Notes: a model not told the origin generated them from the letters alone. Numbered from the stretch's first letter, positions 26,319-35,737 are shown. The stretch: 64,000 nucleotides of DNA from Streptomyces sp. CG4 (GCF_041080655.1 NZ_CP163525.1:2976001-3040000), one strand, 5' to 3'. Numbers and translations: made by a program.

Positions 26319-27788
26319 ATGCCGATCGAACAGCGCGGAGTCGACACCATCCCGGACGAGGAGCGGACCAGTGGTCCGCGCGACCTCGTCTCGATCCTGC
26401 TCGGCTCCAACCTCTGCCTCGGGGTGATCATCTTCGGCTGGCTGCCGCCGTCCTTCGGGCTCGGCTGGTGGGCGTCGGTGAGCGCGATCGTCGCGGGCAC
26501 GGTGATCGGCACCCTGTTCACGGCGCCGCTCGCGCTGGTCTCGCTGCGCACCGCGACCAACCTGTCCACGTCCTCCGGGGCCCAGTTCGGCGTCCGGGGC
26601 CGGCTGGTCGGCTCGGTCGTCGGCCTGCTCCTCGCCCTCGGCTACACGGCGCTGACCGTGTGGATCGGCGGGGACGTGATGATCGGCGTGCTCGGCCGGA
26701 TGACTGGGCTGCCCGCGGACGGGGTGTCGTACGCCGTGGTCTACGCGGTGCTCGCGGCGGCGACCGTCGCGGGCGCGGTCTACGGCTACCGGGTGCTGCT
26801 CGCCATGTCCCGCGTCCTCGCGATCGGCATGACGGCCCTGCTGGTCCTCGGCATCCTCGCCTACGCCCCGCACTTCACGACCTCGGCGCTGTCCGGCACG
26901 GGCGGCTATCTGCTGGGCTCCTTCTGGCCGACCTGGTTCCTGGCGGCCGTGGCGGCGGGCCTGTCCGGCCCCATCGCCTTCATCACGCTCCTGGGCGACT
27001 ACACCCGCTACATCTCCCCCTCACGCCACGCCGACCGCCGAGTGCTGCACGCCACCTGGCTGGGCCTGATCCTCGGACTGCTGGTCCCGCAGCTCTTCGG
27101 CACCTTCACGGCGTACGCGGCCCGCGCGGCCACCGACTACGCGGGCCCGCTGGTCAGCGCGTCCCCCACCTGGTACCTGATCCCGCTGCTGCTGTCCGCG
27201 TCCGCGGGCTCGGTCGGCAACGCCGGTCTGATGCTGTACTCCATGGGACTGGACCTGGACGCGATCCTGCCCAAGGCCTCCCGGGCGCGGGCCACTTACA
27301 CGGTCGCCGTCGTCGCCACGGCTTGTGTCTTCGTCGGCCACTACGCCTGGAACGCGCAGTCCGCGATGACGTCCTTCGTCCTGCTGCTCACAGCGATCGG
27401 CACCCCGTGGGCCGTCATCACCCTCATCGGCTTCGCCCGCTGCCGCGGGGTGTACGACGCCGACGCCCTGCAGGTCTTCAACCGCCGCTCACGGGGCGGG
27501 ATCTACTGGTACCGCGCGGGCTGGAACGTCCGGGCCACCGTCTCCTGGGCCCTGGGCGCCGGCGTCGGCCTGCTGGCCGTGTCCCTGCCGACGTACCAGG
27601 GCCCGCTGCTGCCGCTGACGGGCGGGGTGGACTGCAGCTTCCTGCTGTCGGGGGCGGTCGGCGGGGCGGTGTACGTGCTGCTGACGCTCGCCGAGCGCAC
27701 CGAAGGGGCGCGGGGAACCGCGCGATCGGCCACGACCGACCCGCAGACGCCCGACGCCCCTTCGCGGCACCTCGAACCGCGCGCTTAA
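26319..27788 (+). CDS. NCS1-family nucleobase/purine-cytosine permease
   Basis: A 489-aa twelve-helix permease of the nucleobase:cation symporter-1 family. Helices begin near residue 28 ([19 protein letters not shown]) and run to about 455. Family motifs around [17 protein letters not shown] and [18 protein letters not shown] are visible. It likely imports a nitrogenous substrate such as a purine, allantoin or related compound. The ATG at 26319 follows GAAGGAG (26303-26309). It is divergent from the urease-like operon under a shared control region. The last 25-30 codons come from a dispersed repeat (27702-27773) and look like a late extension of the reading frame. Confidence 0.88.
   Translation: MPIEQRGVDTIPDEERTSGPRDLVSILLGSNLCLGVIIFGWLPPSFGLGWWASVSAIVAGTVIGTLFTAPLALVSLRTATNLSTSSGAQFGVRGRLVGSVVGLLLALGYTALTVWIGGDVMIGVLGRMTGLPADGVSYAVVYAVLAAATVAGAVYGYRVLLAMSRVLAIGMTALLVLGILAYAPHFTTSALSGTGGYLLGSFWPTWFLAAVAAGLSGPIAFITLLGDYTRYISPSRHADRRVLHATWLGLILGLLVPQLFGTFTAYAARAATDYAGPLVSASPTWYLIPLLLSASAGSVGNAGLMLYSMGLDLDAILPKASRARATYTVAVVATACVFVGHYAWNAQSAMTSFVLLLTAIGTPWAVITLIGFARCRGVYDADALQVFNRRSRGGIYWYRAGWNVRATVSWALGAGVGLLAVSLPTYQGPLLPLTGGVDCSFLLSGAVGGAVYVLLTLAERTEGARGTARSATTDPQTPDAPSRHLEPRA
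27702..27773 (+). repeat. Dispersed streptomycete repeat read through as the permease C-terminus
   Basis: The sequence starting gaaggggcgcggggaaccg resembles the very common streptomycete intergenic element that begins GGGGCGCGGGGAAC. Fourteen bases are shared, inverted, with 4597-4610. It is translated here as a hydrophilic tail ([14 protein letters not shown]...). Confidence 0.5.
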
Positions 27789-28873
27789 CCGATCTTGTGC
27801 ATCCAGCCGTGCCGGTCCTCGGCGGTCCCCCGCTGGAGGTCCAACAGGGCCTGGCGCAGGCGGACGGTGACCTCGCCGGGGGCGCCGTCGCCGTGGGTCC
27901 ACTCGTCGGTCCGGGTCTTGACGTGACCGATCGGGGTGACCACGGCGGCCGTGCCGCAGGCGAAGACCTCGGTGAGGGCGCCGGAGGCCGCGTCCGCGCG
28001 CCACTGCTCCAGGGTGATCACACCTTCCTCGGCGGTGTAGCCGAGGTCACGGGCGACCTGGAGCAGCGAGTCGCGGGTGATGCCCTCCAGGATCGAGCCG
28101 GTCAGCTCCGGGGTGACGATCCGGTCGCCGTAGACGAAGGCGACGTTCATGCTGCCGCTCTCCTCGACCTTGGTGCGGGTGACCGCGTCGAGGTAGACGA
28201 CCTGGTCGCAGCCGTGCGCGGCGGCCTCGGCCTGCGGCAGCAGGGACGCGGCGTAGTTGCCGCCGGTCTTGGCGTCGCCGGTGCCGCCGGGGACGGCGCG
28301 GACGTGGTCCTCGGAGACCCAGATGGTGACCGGCTTGACGCCCCCGGCGAAGTACGCGCCGGAGGGCGAGGCGATGAGCATGAACAGGTACTCGTTCGCC
28401 GGGTGGACACCGAGCGCTGCCTCGGTGGCGAACATGAACGGGCGCAGGTACAGAGACTCCTCGCCGCCGTGCGGCGGGACCCAGGCGGCGTCCTGGGTGA
28501 GCAGCGCGTCCAGCGCGGCGATGAACAGTTCCTCGGGCAGCTCGGCCATCGCCATGCGGTGGGCGGAGCCCCGGAAGCGACGGGCGTTCGCCTCGGGGCG
28601 GAACAGCGCGATCGAGCCGTCGGGCTGGCGGTAGGCCTTCAGCCCCTCGAAGATCTCCTGGCCGTAGTGCAGGACATGGGTGGAGGGGTCCAGGGAGATC
28701 GGGCCGTACGGGACGAGCTGGCCGTCGTGCCAGCCGCGGCCCTCGGTCCACTTGATCGTCACCATGTGGTCGGTGAAGTGGCGGCCGAACCCCGGGTTGG
28801 CCAGGATCGCCTCGCGCTCGGCGGCGGCGAGGGGGCTGGCGGAGGGCTTGAGCTCGATCATGGGCGTCGTCAT
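27785..28873 (-). CDS. ilvE: Branched-chain amino acid aminotransferase
   Basis: A 362-aa fold-type IV PLP enzyme performing the last step of Leu, Ile and Val synthesis (and the first of their breakdown). Visible motifs are [23 protein letters not shown], the region [14 protein letters not shown] near the PLP lysine, and [19 protein letters not shown]. The start is the ATG at 28873 after GAAGGACA; the open frame reaches 28927, but the added residues are not typical. The stop overlaps the 3' end of the convergent permease gene by four bases. It lies 247 bases downstream of leuB, separated by a terminator. Confidence 0.95.
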   Translation of the reverse strand: MTTPMIELKPSASPLAAAEREAILANPGFGRHFTDHMVTIKWTEGRGWHDGQLVPYGPISLDPSTHVLHYGQEIFEGLKAYRQPDGSIALFRPEANARRFRGSAHRMAMAELPEELFIAALDALLTQDAAWVPPHGGEESLYLRPFMFATEAALGVHPANEYLFMLIASPSGAYFAGGVKPVTIWVSEDHVRAVPGGTGDAKTGGNYAASLLPQAEAAAHGCDQVVYLDAVTRTKVEESGSMNVAFVYGDRIVTPELTGSILEGITRDSLLQVARDLGYTAEEGVITLEQWRADAASGALTEVFACGTAAVVTPIGHVKTRTDEWTHGDGAPGEVTVRLRQALLDLQRGTAEDRHGWMHKIG

Positions 28874-29068
28874 GAGTGATGTGTCCTTCACCGGTCGTTG
28901 TGACGGGCCGCGCTCACGCCCCGTCACTGCGACTCACCAGTGTTAGGACGTCCGAGCTTTCCCTCATACCGCGGCTCCGCGTTCGATTATCGCGCGGGGG
29001 CTGCGGCGGACGGAATGGGGGTGACAGCGGCCCAGGGGTCGATGGTGGCACCCGGCGGGGACATGCGA

Positions 29069-29101
29069 AAGCCGCCGGGTGGTCGTCCGACCCGGCGGCT
29101 T
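29069..29101. terminator. Hairpin terminator after leuB
   Basis: AAGCCGCCGGGT (29069-29080) and ACCCGGCGGCTT (29090-29101) form a perfect 12-bp stem with a 9-base loop, located 20 bases beyond the leuB stop. It separates leuB from ilvE. The rest of the 28874-29120 gap holds only ilvE upstream sequence. Confidence 0.85.
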
Positions 29102-29120
29102 CTCGTACGGGAGCGCCGGG

Positions 29121-30164
29121 TCAGCCGGCTACTCGGGCGGCGAGCGCGTCGCCGATCTGCGAGGTGCTGCGGGTCCCCAGCGCGGCGCGCTCGGTGAGGT
29201 CGGCGGCGACGGCCGCGTCGATGCGGTCGGCCTGGCCGGCGTAGCCGAGATGGCGCAGCAGCAGGGCGACGGACAGGACGGTGGCGGTCGGGTCGGCCTT
29301 GCCCTGTCCGGCGATGTCGGGCGCGGAACCGTGGACCGGCTCGAACATCGAGGGGAACTCGCGGGAGGGGTTGATGTTCCCGCTCGCGGCCACGCCGATG
29401 CCGCCGGAGATGGCCGCGGCGAGGTCGGTGATGATGTCACCGAAGAGGTTGTCGGTGACGATCACGTCGAAGCGGGCCGGGTCGGTGACGAGGTAGATCG
29501 TCGCCGCGTCGACGTGGATGTAGTCGGTGGTGACCTCGGGGAACTCCTTGGCCACCCGGTTGAAGACGTCCGTCCACAGATGCCCGGCGAAGGTCAGCAC
29601 GTTGTTCTTGTGGACCAGCGTGAGCTTCTTGCGCGGGCGGGCCTGGGCGCGGGCGAAGGCGTCGCGGACCACGCGCTCGACACCGTAGGCCGTGTTGACG
29701 GAGACCTCGGTGGCGACCTCGTGCTCGGTGCCCTTGCGGATGGTGCCGCCGTTGCCGGTGTACGGGCCCTCGGTGCCCTCACGGACGACCACGAAGTCGA
29801 TCTCCGGCTGGCCGGCGAGCGGGGTCGCCACACCGGGGAGCAGCTTGCTCGGCCGCAGGTTGACGTGGTGGTCGAGGGCGAAGCGGAGCTTGAGCAGGAA
29901 GCCGCGCTCCAGGACGCCGGACGGGACGCTCGGGTCCCCGATGGCGCCGAGCAGGATGGCGTCGTGCTGCTTCAGCGCGGCGATGTCGGCGTCGGTGAGG
30001 GTCTCACCGGTGGCGTGGTAGCGCTGGGCGCCGAAGTCGTACTCCTTGGTCTCCAGCTTCACATCCTGCGGGAGCACGGCGGAGAGGACCTTCAGACCCT
30101 CGGACACGACCTCCTGGCCGATGCCGTCACCGGGGATCACTGCGAGATTGATGCTGCGAGACAT
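29121..30164 (-). CDS. leuB: 3-isopropylmalate dehydrogenase
   Basis: A 347-aa NAD-dependent decarboxylating dehydrogenase of leucine synthesis. The sequence starts [19 protein letters not shown]. It carries substrate-binding Arg residues in [20 protein letters not shown], the metal-binding Asp region [19 protein letters not shown], and the NAD site around [18 protein letters not shown]. Length and motifs are complete. The start is the ATG at 30164. A 10-bp hairpin (30201-30223) lies upstream, behind the small gene ending at 30248. No leader peptide with Leu codons was found here, unlike cimA and ilvB. Confidence 0.95.
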   Translation of the reverse strand: MSRSINLAVIPGDGIGQEVVSEGLKVLSAVLPQDVKLETKEYDFGAQRYHATGETLTDADIAALKQHDAILLGAIGDPSVPSGVLERGFLLKLRFALDHHVNLRPSKLLPGVATPLAGQPEIDFVVVREGTEGPYTGNGGTIRKGTEHEVATEVSVNTAYGVERVVRDAFARAQARPRKKLTLVHKNNVLTFAGHLWTDVFNRVAKEFPEVTTDYIHVDAATIYLVTDPARFDVIVTDNLFGDIITDLAAAISGGIGVAASGNINPSREFPSMFEPVHGSAPDIAGQGKADPTATVLSVALLLRHLGYAGQADRIDAAVAADLTERAALGTRSTSQIGDALAARVAG

Positions 30165-30200
30165 GCGGGCACCCTACTCCTCGTCCCAGGTGATGACATG

Positions 30201-30223
30201 CGGTGTCCGCGATGCGGACACCG
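30201..30223. terminator. Hairpin between leuB and the 43-aa gene
   Basis: CGGTGTCCGC-GAT-GCGGACACCG is a perfect 10-bp stem with a 3-base loop. It has no T-tract, so it may be a GC-type terminator of the small gene or a structure in the leuB leader. Confidence 0.55.
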
Positions 30224-30247
30224 TGTCGGTACTCCCGGCGGCCGGTC

Positions 30248-30379
30248 TCAGTGGCCGGTCTCGCCGCCGTTGTCCCGGCGGTCGAGGGCGCGCTGGAGCG
30301 CGTCGGCGGCGTTCTTGCGGTCGGACTCGCTCGCGCGGGACACATGACGGACGCGGCGGCGGATGGTCGTCTCGGCCAT
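30248..30379 (-). CDS. Small basic protein, 43 aa, unknown function
   Basis: An ATG at 30379 with GGAG ten bases upstream (in aaaggagtcg) opens a 43-codon frame, MAETTIRRRVRHVSRASESD..., ending GGETGH. The protein is strongly charged, with an Arg-rich N-terminus and a predicted amphipathic helix (KNAADALQRALDRRD). Such short Arg-rich proteins are recurrent near leuB in streptomycetes as I recall, but I know no function. It lies 83 bases upstream of leuB on the same strand and may be co-transcribed unless the 30201 hairpin terminates. Confidence 0.65.
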   Translation of the reverse strand: MAETTIRRRVRHVSRASESDRKNAADALQRALDRRDNGGETGH

Positions 30380-30432
30380 GGGGATCGACTCCTTTTTGCA
30401 ATCACCGGAGTGCGCAATGACGGGATACGAGA

Positions 30433-30470
30433 CTCCCCCACTGCCTAATGGGCGTGGGAGGTGCCCCCAG
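30433..30470. repeat. Streptomycete palindromic repeat
   Basis: CTCCCCCACTGCC-taat-GGGCGTGGGAG-GTGCCCCCAG forms an imperfect hairpin. The 15-mer GGGAGGTGCCCCCAG (30456-30470) is repeated exactly at 48221-48235, inside the GGDEF/EAL gene. This is the common dispersed streptomycete element seen between genes. Confidence 0.7.
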
Positions 30471-30747
30471 AAGGGGCGGGGAGCGCCGGCCGCAGGGGTT
30501 GCCTGCACGGGGCCCGGCTCACGACCGTCATTCGCTTGATCGAGCGAGACGTTCGGCTCCTACAAAGCTAAGGGAGCGGCCTGCTTCTGTCTGCACAACT
30601 ACTCGGACTTCCTACTATCTGAGACGGCGGCTCCCGTCACACCGCCCTGAGCTGCGCCTTCGTGCGTTCGAGGGAGGGCTGTCCGAGGGAACGGAGGGTG
30701 CGGATCAGGGCGCGCACGGCGGTGGTGGCGGCCAGTTCTGCACGGCG
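30471..30747. other. Gene-poor stretch upstream of oxidoreductase pseudogene
   Basis: Apart from the palindromic repeat at its left edge I see no gene with convincing start, codon use and length. A minus-strand frame ending at 30637 (…RTLRSLGQPSLERTKAQLRAV) has an open run of 60 codons but no recognisable family. It may be decayed sequence. Confidence 0.4.
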
Positions 30748-31075
30748 GCCGGCCGCTTCGCCCGGCTGCTCGGCGCGGGCCGCGTGCTCGGCAGCGCGGG
30801 CTCCCCGGAGAAGGGTCAAGTACCTGACGGAACAGGTGGGTTACGACGCGGCCTCCGACTACCGCACCGGCGCGGCCATCGGCGCGTTGCGCGAGCGGGG
30901 CCGGGTGGTGCGGGTCGGCACGATCAGCCGGTACAACAGCCCGGCCGCCCCGCCCGTGCTGTTCCACCACGCGGACGTCGTGGAGAAGAGCCTGCGCATC
31001 GAGGGCTTCCTGGTGAAGGACCACCGGGACGCGCAGGACGAGCTGTACGACTTCGCTGGTCCGCGCGGTCTGAGG
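30748..31075 (+). pseudogene. Remnant of NADP-dependent MDR oxidoreductase
   Basis: Two adjacent frames encode successive pieces of a medium-chain, zinc-independent NADP-dependent oxidoreductase (curcumin/alkenal reductase type). Frame 1 carries FARLLGAGRVLGSAGSPEK, ending at 30813. One extra base in the GGG at 30813-30815 shifts to the frame carrying VKYLTEQVGYDAASDYRTG. There an internal deletion joins directly to AAIGALRERGRVVRVGTISR..., followed by EKSLRIEGFLVKDHRDA. The N-terminal half, including the substrate-binding domain, is absent, and no stop is preserved near the expected end. It is a clear non-functional relic. Confidence 0.8.
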
Positions 31076-31079
31076 GACG

Positions 31080-31619
31080 TCAGGCCACGTCCCCGTCCCG
31101 CCAGTCGAGGACGAACTCCTCGGCGGGGTCGAGCGCCCCGGCGAGCGCGGGCCGCACGTACATGCCCCCTTCCTCCTCCGGCAGCCGTACGATCCCGTCC
31201 GGGGACAGGCCGTGCACCCGACCGCCCCACTGCTGCCAGCCCCGGGCGGTGTAGAGCAGGGCCCCCTCCGGGCTCGCCGAGAGCGCGCCGAGGTCGTACG
31301 CCCGCCCGATCACCCGCTCCAGCTCCCCCAGCACCCGCCCGCCGAGCCCCCTGCGCCGCGCATCGGGACGTACCGCGACGGCCTCCACGTATCCGGCCCG
31401 CAGCCAGCGCCCCCGGTGCCGGATGCGCCGCATCACGACGGCCCCGTGCGCGGCGAGCCCGGTGCCGTCATGGACGAGGACGTGCAGCCCGCCGAGCCCG
31501 TGCTCCCAGTCCTCGGCGGAGAAGCCACCGTCGAACGCCGCTTCCAACAGGGCGCGGGCGGCGCGGAGTTCGGCGCGGTCGAGGTCGGCGGTGTGGGCGA
31601 GACGCAGTCCGGTGCTCAT
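31080..31619 (-). CDS. Aminoglycoside 2'-N-acetyltransferase-like GNAT protein, AAC(2')-I family
   Basis: A 179-aa GNAT acetyltransferase whose whole length resembles the chromosomal mycobacterial AAC(2')-I enzymes. Shared points are the N-terminal LRLAHTADLD, DWEHGLGGLHVLV, the acetyl-CoA-binding stretch GYVEAVAVRPDARRRGLGG, the LGALSASPEGALLYTARGW region, and the C-terminal ending EEFVLDWRDGDVA. AAC(2')-I acetylates the 2'-amino group of gentamicin- or tobramycin-type aminoglycosides, although natural roles may differ. It stands alone, with the pruA terminator upstream. Actual resistance activity is untested, and no aminoglycoside cluster is nearby. Confidence 0.85.
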   Translation of the reverse strand: MSTGLRLAHTADLDRAELRAARALLEAAFDGGFSAEDWEHGLGGLHVLVHDGTGLAAHGAVVMRRIRHRGRWLRAGYVEAVAVRPDARRRGLGGRVLGELERVIGRAYDLGALSASPEGALLYTARGWQQWGGRVHGLSPDGIVRLPEEEGGMYVRPALAGALDPAEEFVLDWRDGDVA

Positions 31620-31658
31620 GGCTCCAGTGTGGCCGACGGACGACCGGCGGGACGGGAA

Positions 31659-31699
31659 ACGGGCCGGGGAGCCTGCTCGTGGCAGGCTCCCCGGCCCGT
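31659..31699. terminator. Strong hairpin terminator after pruA
   Basis: An 18-bp perfect stem (31659-31676 / 31682-31699) with loop TCGTG lies 17 bases beyond the pruA stop codon, between it and the AAC(2') gene. Confidence 0.9.
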
Positions 31700-31716
31700 C
31701 GTCCGGGAGGCCGGGG

Positions 31717-33348
31717 TCAGCCCATGTGCGGGTACGTGTAGTCGGTCGGCGGGACCAGGGTCTCCTTGATGGCCCGGGTCAGGGTCCAGCGCAGGAGGTT
31801 CTGCGGGGCGCCGGCCTTGTCGTTGGTGCCGGAGGAGCGGCCGCCGCCGAAGGGCTGCTGGCCGACGACGGCGCCGGTCGACTTGTCGTTGATGTAGAAG
31901 TTGCCCGCGGCGAAGCGCAGCTTCTCCATCGTGTGGGCCGCCGCGGCGCGGTCGTTGGAGACGACCGCCCCGGTCAGGGCGTAGTCGGAGACCGACTCCA
32001 TCTGCTCCAGCATCTCGTCGTACTTGTCGTCCTCGTAGACGTAGACGCCGAGGAACGGGCCGAAGTACTCCGTGCGGAAGATCTCGTTCTCCGGGTCGGT
32101 GGAGACCACGACCGTCGGACGGACGAAGTAGCCGACCGAGTCGTCGTAGCTGCCGCCCGCGACGATCTCGCAGGTCGGGTCCTCCTTGGCGCGGTCGATC
32201 GCGGCCTTGTTCTTGGCGAAGGCACGGTCGTCGATCACGGCGCCGATGAAGTTCGACAGGTCGGTGACGTCACCCATGGTGAGGTAGTCGACCTCGGCGG
32301 CGAACTCCTCCTTGAAACCCGAGTTCCAGATGGAGGCCGGGATGTAGGCGCGCGAGGTGGCGGAGCACTTCTGGCCCTGGTACTCGAAGGCACCGCGGGT
32401 CAGGGCCGTCTTCAGAACGGCGCGGTCGGCGCTCGGGTGGGCGACCAGGAAGTCCTTGCCGCCGGTCTCACCGACCAGCCGCGGGTACGAGCGGTACTTG
32501 TCGATGTTGTTGCCGACCGTCTTCCACAGGTACTGGAAGGTCTTGGTCGAACCGGTGAAGTGGATGCCCGCGAGATCGCGGTGCTCCAGGGCGACCTTGG
32601 AGACCTCGATGCCGTCGCCGGTGACGAGGTTGATGACGCCCTTGGGCAGGCCCGCCTCCTCCAGCAGCTGCATCAGCAGCACGGCGGCGTGCGTCTGGGT
32701 CGGGGACGGCTTCCACACGACGACGTTGCCCATGAGAGCCGGAGCCGTCGGCAGGTTGCCCGCGATCGCGCTGAAGTTGAACGGCGTGATCGCGTAGACG
32801 AAGCCCTCCAGCGGGCGGTGGTCGAGGCGGTTCCAGACGCCCGGGGAGTTCGCCGGGGGCTGCTCGGCGAGGATCTGGCGGGCGTAGTGGACGTTGAAGC
32901 GCCAGAAGTCGACCAGCTCACAGGGGGTGTCGATCTCCGCCTGCTGGGCGGTCTTCGACTGGCCGAGCATGGTGGAGGCGGCGATCGTCTCGCGCCACGG
33001 GCCGGCGAGCAGCTCGGCGGCGCGCAGGATGATCGCGGCGCGGTCGTCGAAGGCCATCGCACGCCAGGCCGGCGCGGCGGCCAGGGCCGCGTCGATGGCG
33101 TCCTGCGCGTCCTGCTGGGTGGCGTTGCGCAGGGTGCCGATGACGGCCTTGTGGTTGTGCGGCTGGACCACCTGGAACGGCTCGCCGCCGCCCATCCGCT
33201 TCTCGCCGCCGATGGTCATCGGCAGGTCGACCGGGTTCTCGGCCAGCTCCTTGAGCCTGGCCTCCAGCCGGGCACGCTCGGGCGAGCCGGGGGCGTAGCC
33301 GTGCACCGGCTCGTTGACGGGGGTGGGGACCTGGGTCACAGCGTCCAT
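31717..33348 (-). CDS. pruA: L-glutamate gamma-semialdehyde (P5C) dehydrogenase
   Basis: A 543-aa aldehyde dehydrogenase of the ALDH4/PruA type, oxidising glutamate semialdehyde to glutamate, the second step of proline catabolism. The catalytic Cys is in YEYQGQKCSATSRAY-like context (FEYQGQKCSATSR), the NAD region includes FTGSTKTFQYLW, and LVGETGGKDFLVAHPSAD contains the general-base Glu. The family-specific C-terminal stretch TGAVVGQQPFGGGRSSGTND is present. It lies 39 bases downstream of proline dehydrogenase on the same strand, so the two form an operon. Actinobacteria encode these as separate proteins rather than fused PutA. Confidence 0.95.
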   Translation of the reverse strand: MDAVTQVPTPVNEPVHGYAPGSPERARLEARLKELAENPVDLPMTIGGEKRMGGGEPFQVVQPHNHKAVIGTLRNATQQDAQDAIDAALAAAPAWRAMAFDDRAAIILRAAELLAGPWRETIAASTMLGQSKTAQQAEIDTPCELVDFWRFNVHYARQILAEQPPANSPGVWNRLDHRPLEGFVYAITPFNFSAIAGNLPTAPALMGNVVVWKPSPTQTHAAVLLMQLLEEAGLPKGVINLVTGDGIEVSKVALEHRDLAGIHFTGSTKTFQYLWKTVGNNIDKYRSYPRLVGETGGKDFLVAHPSADRAVLKTALTRGAFEYQGQKCSATSRAYIPASIWNSGFKEEFAAEVDYLTMGDVTDLSNFIGAVIDDRAFAKNKAAIDRAKEDPTCEIVAGGSYDDSVGYFVRPTVVVSTDPENEIFRTEYFGPFLGVYVYEDDKYDEMLEQMESVSDYALTGAVVSNDRAAAAHTMEKLRFAAGNFYINDKSTGAVVGQQPFGGGRSSGTNDKAGAPQNLLRWTLTRAIKETLVPPTDYTYPHMG

Positions 33349-33387
33349 GAGATCCTTGACTCCTTGATCTTGAGCGGGTGTTCGGGC

Positions 33388-34314
33388 TCAGCCCTTGCTG
33401 ACCATGCTGCGGAGGAAGAACCGCAGGTTCGCGGGCTTCTCCGCCAGACGGCGCATGAAGTAGCCGTACCAGTCGGTGCCGTAGGCGGTGTAGACGCGCA
33501 TGCGGTGGCCCTCGGCGGCCAGCCGGAGGTGCTCGTCGCTGCGGATGCCGTACAGCATCTGGAACTCGTACTCGTCGAGCTTGCGGCCGGCCTTGTGGGC
33601 CAGCTCCTGGGCGATGGCGATCAGGCGCGGGTCGTGGGACCCGATCATCGGGTACCCCTCGCCCTCCATGAGGATGCGCAGGACCCGGACGTACGCCTTG
33701 TCTATCTCGTGCTTCTGCTGGTAGGCGACCTCGGCGGGCTCCTTGTAGGCACCCTTCACCAGGCGGACGCGGCTGCCGGCGGCGGCGAGGCGGCGGGCGT
33801 CGGCCTCGGTGCGGAAGAGGTAGGCCTGGATGACGCAGCCGGTCTGCGGGAAGTCCTTCCGCAGTTCCTCGTGGATGGCGAACATCGAGTCGAGGGTGGT
33901 GTGGTCCTCGGCGTCCAGCGTCACGGTCGTACCGATGGCGGCGGCGGCCTCGACGACCGGGCGGACGTTGGCGAGGGCGAGCTCGTGGCCGCCGGGGAGC
34001 GCCTGGCCGAACATCGACAGTTTGACGGACATCTCGACGCGCTCGCCGAGCTCCAGCTCCTTGAGGTGGTCGATCAGCGCCAGATAGGCGTCGCGGGCGG
34101 CGCCGGCCTGCTCCGGGGTGGTGATGTCCTCGCCGACGACGTCCATCGTCAGCTCCAGGCCCTTGGCCGTGAGGTCCTTGATGATCGGCACGATGTCGCC
34201 GACGGTCTCGCCGGGGATGAAGCGGTCGACGACCTGCTTGGTCACCGGGGCCGCCGAGATCAGGCGTCGCATCCGGTCGCTGCGCGACGCGGCGAGAATC
34301 ACGGGACCCAGCAC
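33388..34314 (-). CDS. Proline dehydrogenase
   Basis: A 308-aa FAD-dependent monofunctional proline dehydrogenase, first step of proline degradation. Barrel motifs include TLDAEDHTTLD, QAYLFRTEADA, RLVKGAYKEPAE and the C-terminal YGTDWYGYFMRRLAEKPAN, with substrate-carboxylate-binding Arg residues. The GTG at 34314 has GGAGG six bases upstream (34325-34321), giving a better start than the ORF opening at 34374. It is transcribed with pruA and divergent from a PucR-type regulator, the streptomycete arrangement for a proline-responsive activator. Confidence 0.94.
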   Translation of the reverse strand: MLGPVILAASRSDRMRRLISAAPVTKQVVDRFIPGETVGDIVPIIKDLTAKGLELTMDVVGEDITTPEQAGAARDAYLALIDHLKELELGERVEMSVKLSMFGQALPGGHELALANVRPVVEAAAAIGTTVTLDAEDHTTLDSMFAIHEELRKDFPQTGCVIQAYLFRTEADARRLAAAGSRVRLVKGAYKEPAEVAYQQKHEIDKAYVRVLRILMEGEGYPMIGSHDPRLIAIAQELAHKAGRKLDEYEFQMLYGIRSDEHLRLAAEGHRMRVYTAYGTDWYGYFMRRLAEKPANLRFFLRSMVSKG

Positions 34315-34497
34315 GGGGCACCTCCACAGACAAGCACCAAATACGGCCGTCACCCGACGATTCGGGTACGGCACGGAGAACCACCGTGAAACCTAAGGAT
34401 CTCTCCGATCGTGAGCCATCGACAGCTGTCACGCATCCGTGCCCTGGATCTCAGACAGCTGTATGAAGGCCGCCGAGAAATGAGGGAGAATGCCCGA

Positions 34498-35712
34498 GTG
34501 GCGGCGGATTTCAAGGCTTTCAAGGGTGACTACCAGGAGCTCGTCGACGAGATCTCGGAGCTGCTGGGCGTCCCGGCGACCCTGGAGAACCGCGACTTCG
34601 AGCTGATCGCCTTCGGCGCGTACGACAGTGACGACGAGCTGGATCCCAGCGCGCTGGACCCGGTGCGTACCCGCTCGATCCTGACCCGGCGCTCCACGGC
34701 GGCCGTCCGGGCGTGGTTCGAGGGCTTCGGCATCACCCGCGCGACCGGCCCGGTGCGGATCCCGCCGAGCACGGAGGCCGGTGTCTACCGCGGCCGGATC
34801 TGTCTCCCGGTACGCCATCGGGGCGTCGTGCTCGGCTACGTCTGGCTGCTGGAGGGCGACCCGGGGCCGACGGACGCCCAACTGGCCGCCGCGATGGAGG
34901 TGGCCGGCCGGATCGGCGCGCTGCTCGCGGACGAGGCTCAGGCCGGGGCCGGGCTGAGCCGGGAGCTGCGGGCGGTGCTCACCGCGGAACGCGGCTGGCA
35001 GCAGGACATGGCGGTGGCCGAACTCCGCACCGCGCTCGGCTCCCGCGCCGACGGCCCCCTCACCCTGGTCTGCGTCGCCCCCTGGCCGTCGGCCGACCCG
35101 GACGACGCCCCGGCCGCCCGTACGATCCCCCATGCCGCGGCGCTGTGCACACTGCCTTGGGGAGCCTCGGAGCAGAGCCTCGCGCTACTGCTGCGGCTGC
35201 GGACCACGGAGGTGGGCACTCCCGCGCAGACGGCGGCCGCGCGGTTGCTGAAGGAGGCCGAGGGGGCGCGCGGGGCCGGGGCCCGGACGGCCGCGGGTGC
35301 CGCATGCGCGGCCGGCATCGGAGATCCCCGCGTCGGTCTCGCCGAGCTGGGGACGGTGTGGCAGGAGGCGACCGCCGCGGCGCGCGCCGCGCTGGCCGAG
35401 CCGCGGTTCGGGCCGGTCGCGGAGTGGGCGCGCATCGGGCCGTACCGGCTGCTGACCGCGCTGCCGCCGCAGGCCGCGCACGATCCCGTCGTCGGCGCGC
35501 TCCTCTCCCCCGCCCATCGGGAGCTGGCCCGCACCGCCGAGGTCTACCTCGACTGCGCGGGCCAGGCCGGCCGCGCGGCCGCTGCGCTGGGCATCCACCG
35601 GCAGACGCTGTACTACCGCCTGTCCCGCGTGGAGCAGCTGACCGGCCTCGACCTGGACGACGGCGAGGACCGACTGCTGCTGCACATGGCACTGAAGCGG
35701 GCGCGGCTCTGA
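34498..35712 (+). CDS. PucR-family regulator of the proline genes
   Basis: About 404 aa from the GTG at 34498, which follows GAGGGAGA (34482-34489); the frame is open from 34411. The middle region is a GAF/CdaR-like sensing domain. The C-terminus has the Puc[44 protein letters not shown]. The gene is divergent from proline dehydrogenase/P5C dehydrogenase with about 180 bases between starts. A PucR-type protein named PutR is known to activate proline catabolism in Streptomyces, so the same role is likely here. Confidence 0.88.
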   Translation: MAADFKAFKGDYQELVDEISELLGVPATLENRDFELIAFGAYDSDDELDPSALDPVRTRSILTRRSTAAVRAWFEGFGITRATGPVRIPPSTEAGVYRGRICLPVRHRGVVLGYVWLLEGDPGPTDAQLAAAMEVAGRIGALLADEAQAGAGLSRELRAVLTAERGWQQDMAVAELRTALGSRADGPLTLVCVAPWPSADPDDAPAARTIPHAAALCTLPWGASEQSLALLLRLRTTEVGTPAQTAAARLLKEAEGARGAGARTAAGAACAAGIGDPRVGLAELGTVWQEATAAARAALAEPRFGPVAEWARIGPYRLLTALPPQAAHDPVVGALLSPAHRELARTAEVYLDCAGQAGRAAAALGIHRQTLYYRLSRVEQLTGLDLDDGEDRLLLHMALKRARL

Positions 35713-35737
35713 CTTCTCACCCACGACTGGCCGACAT

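Noticed and set aside
26229..26873. Minus-strand frame antisense to the NCS1 permease start
   Set aside because: It overlaps the permease and the operator region, and its charged translation matches nothing.
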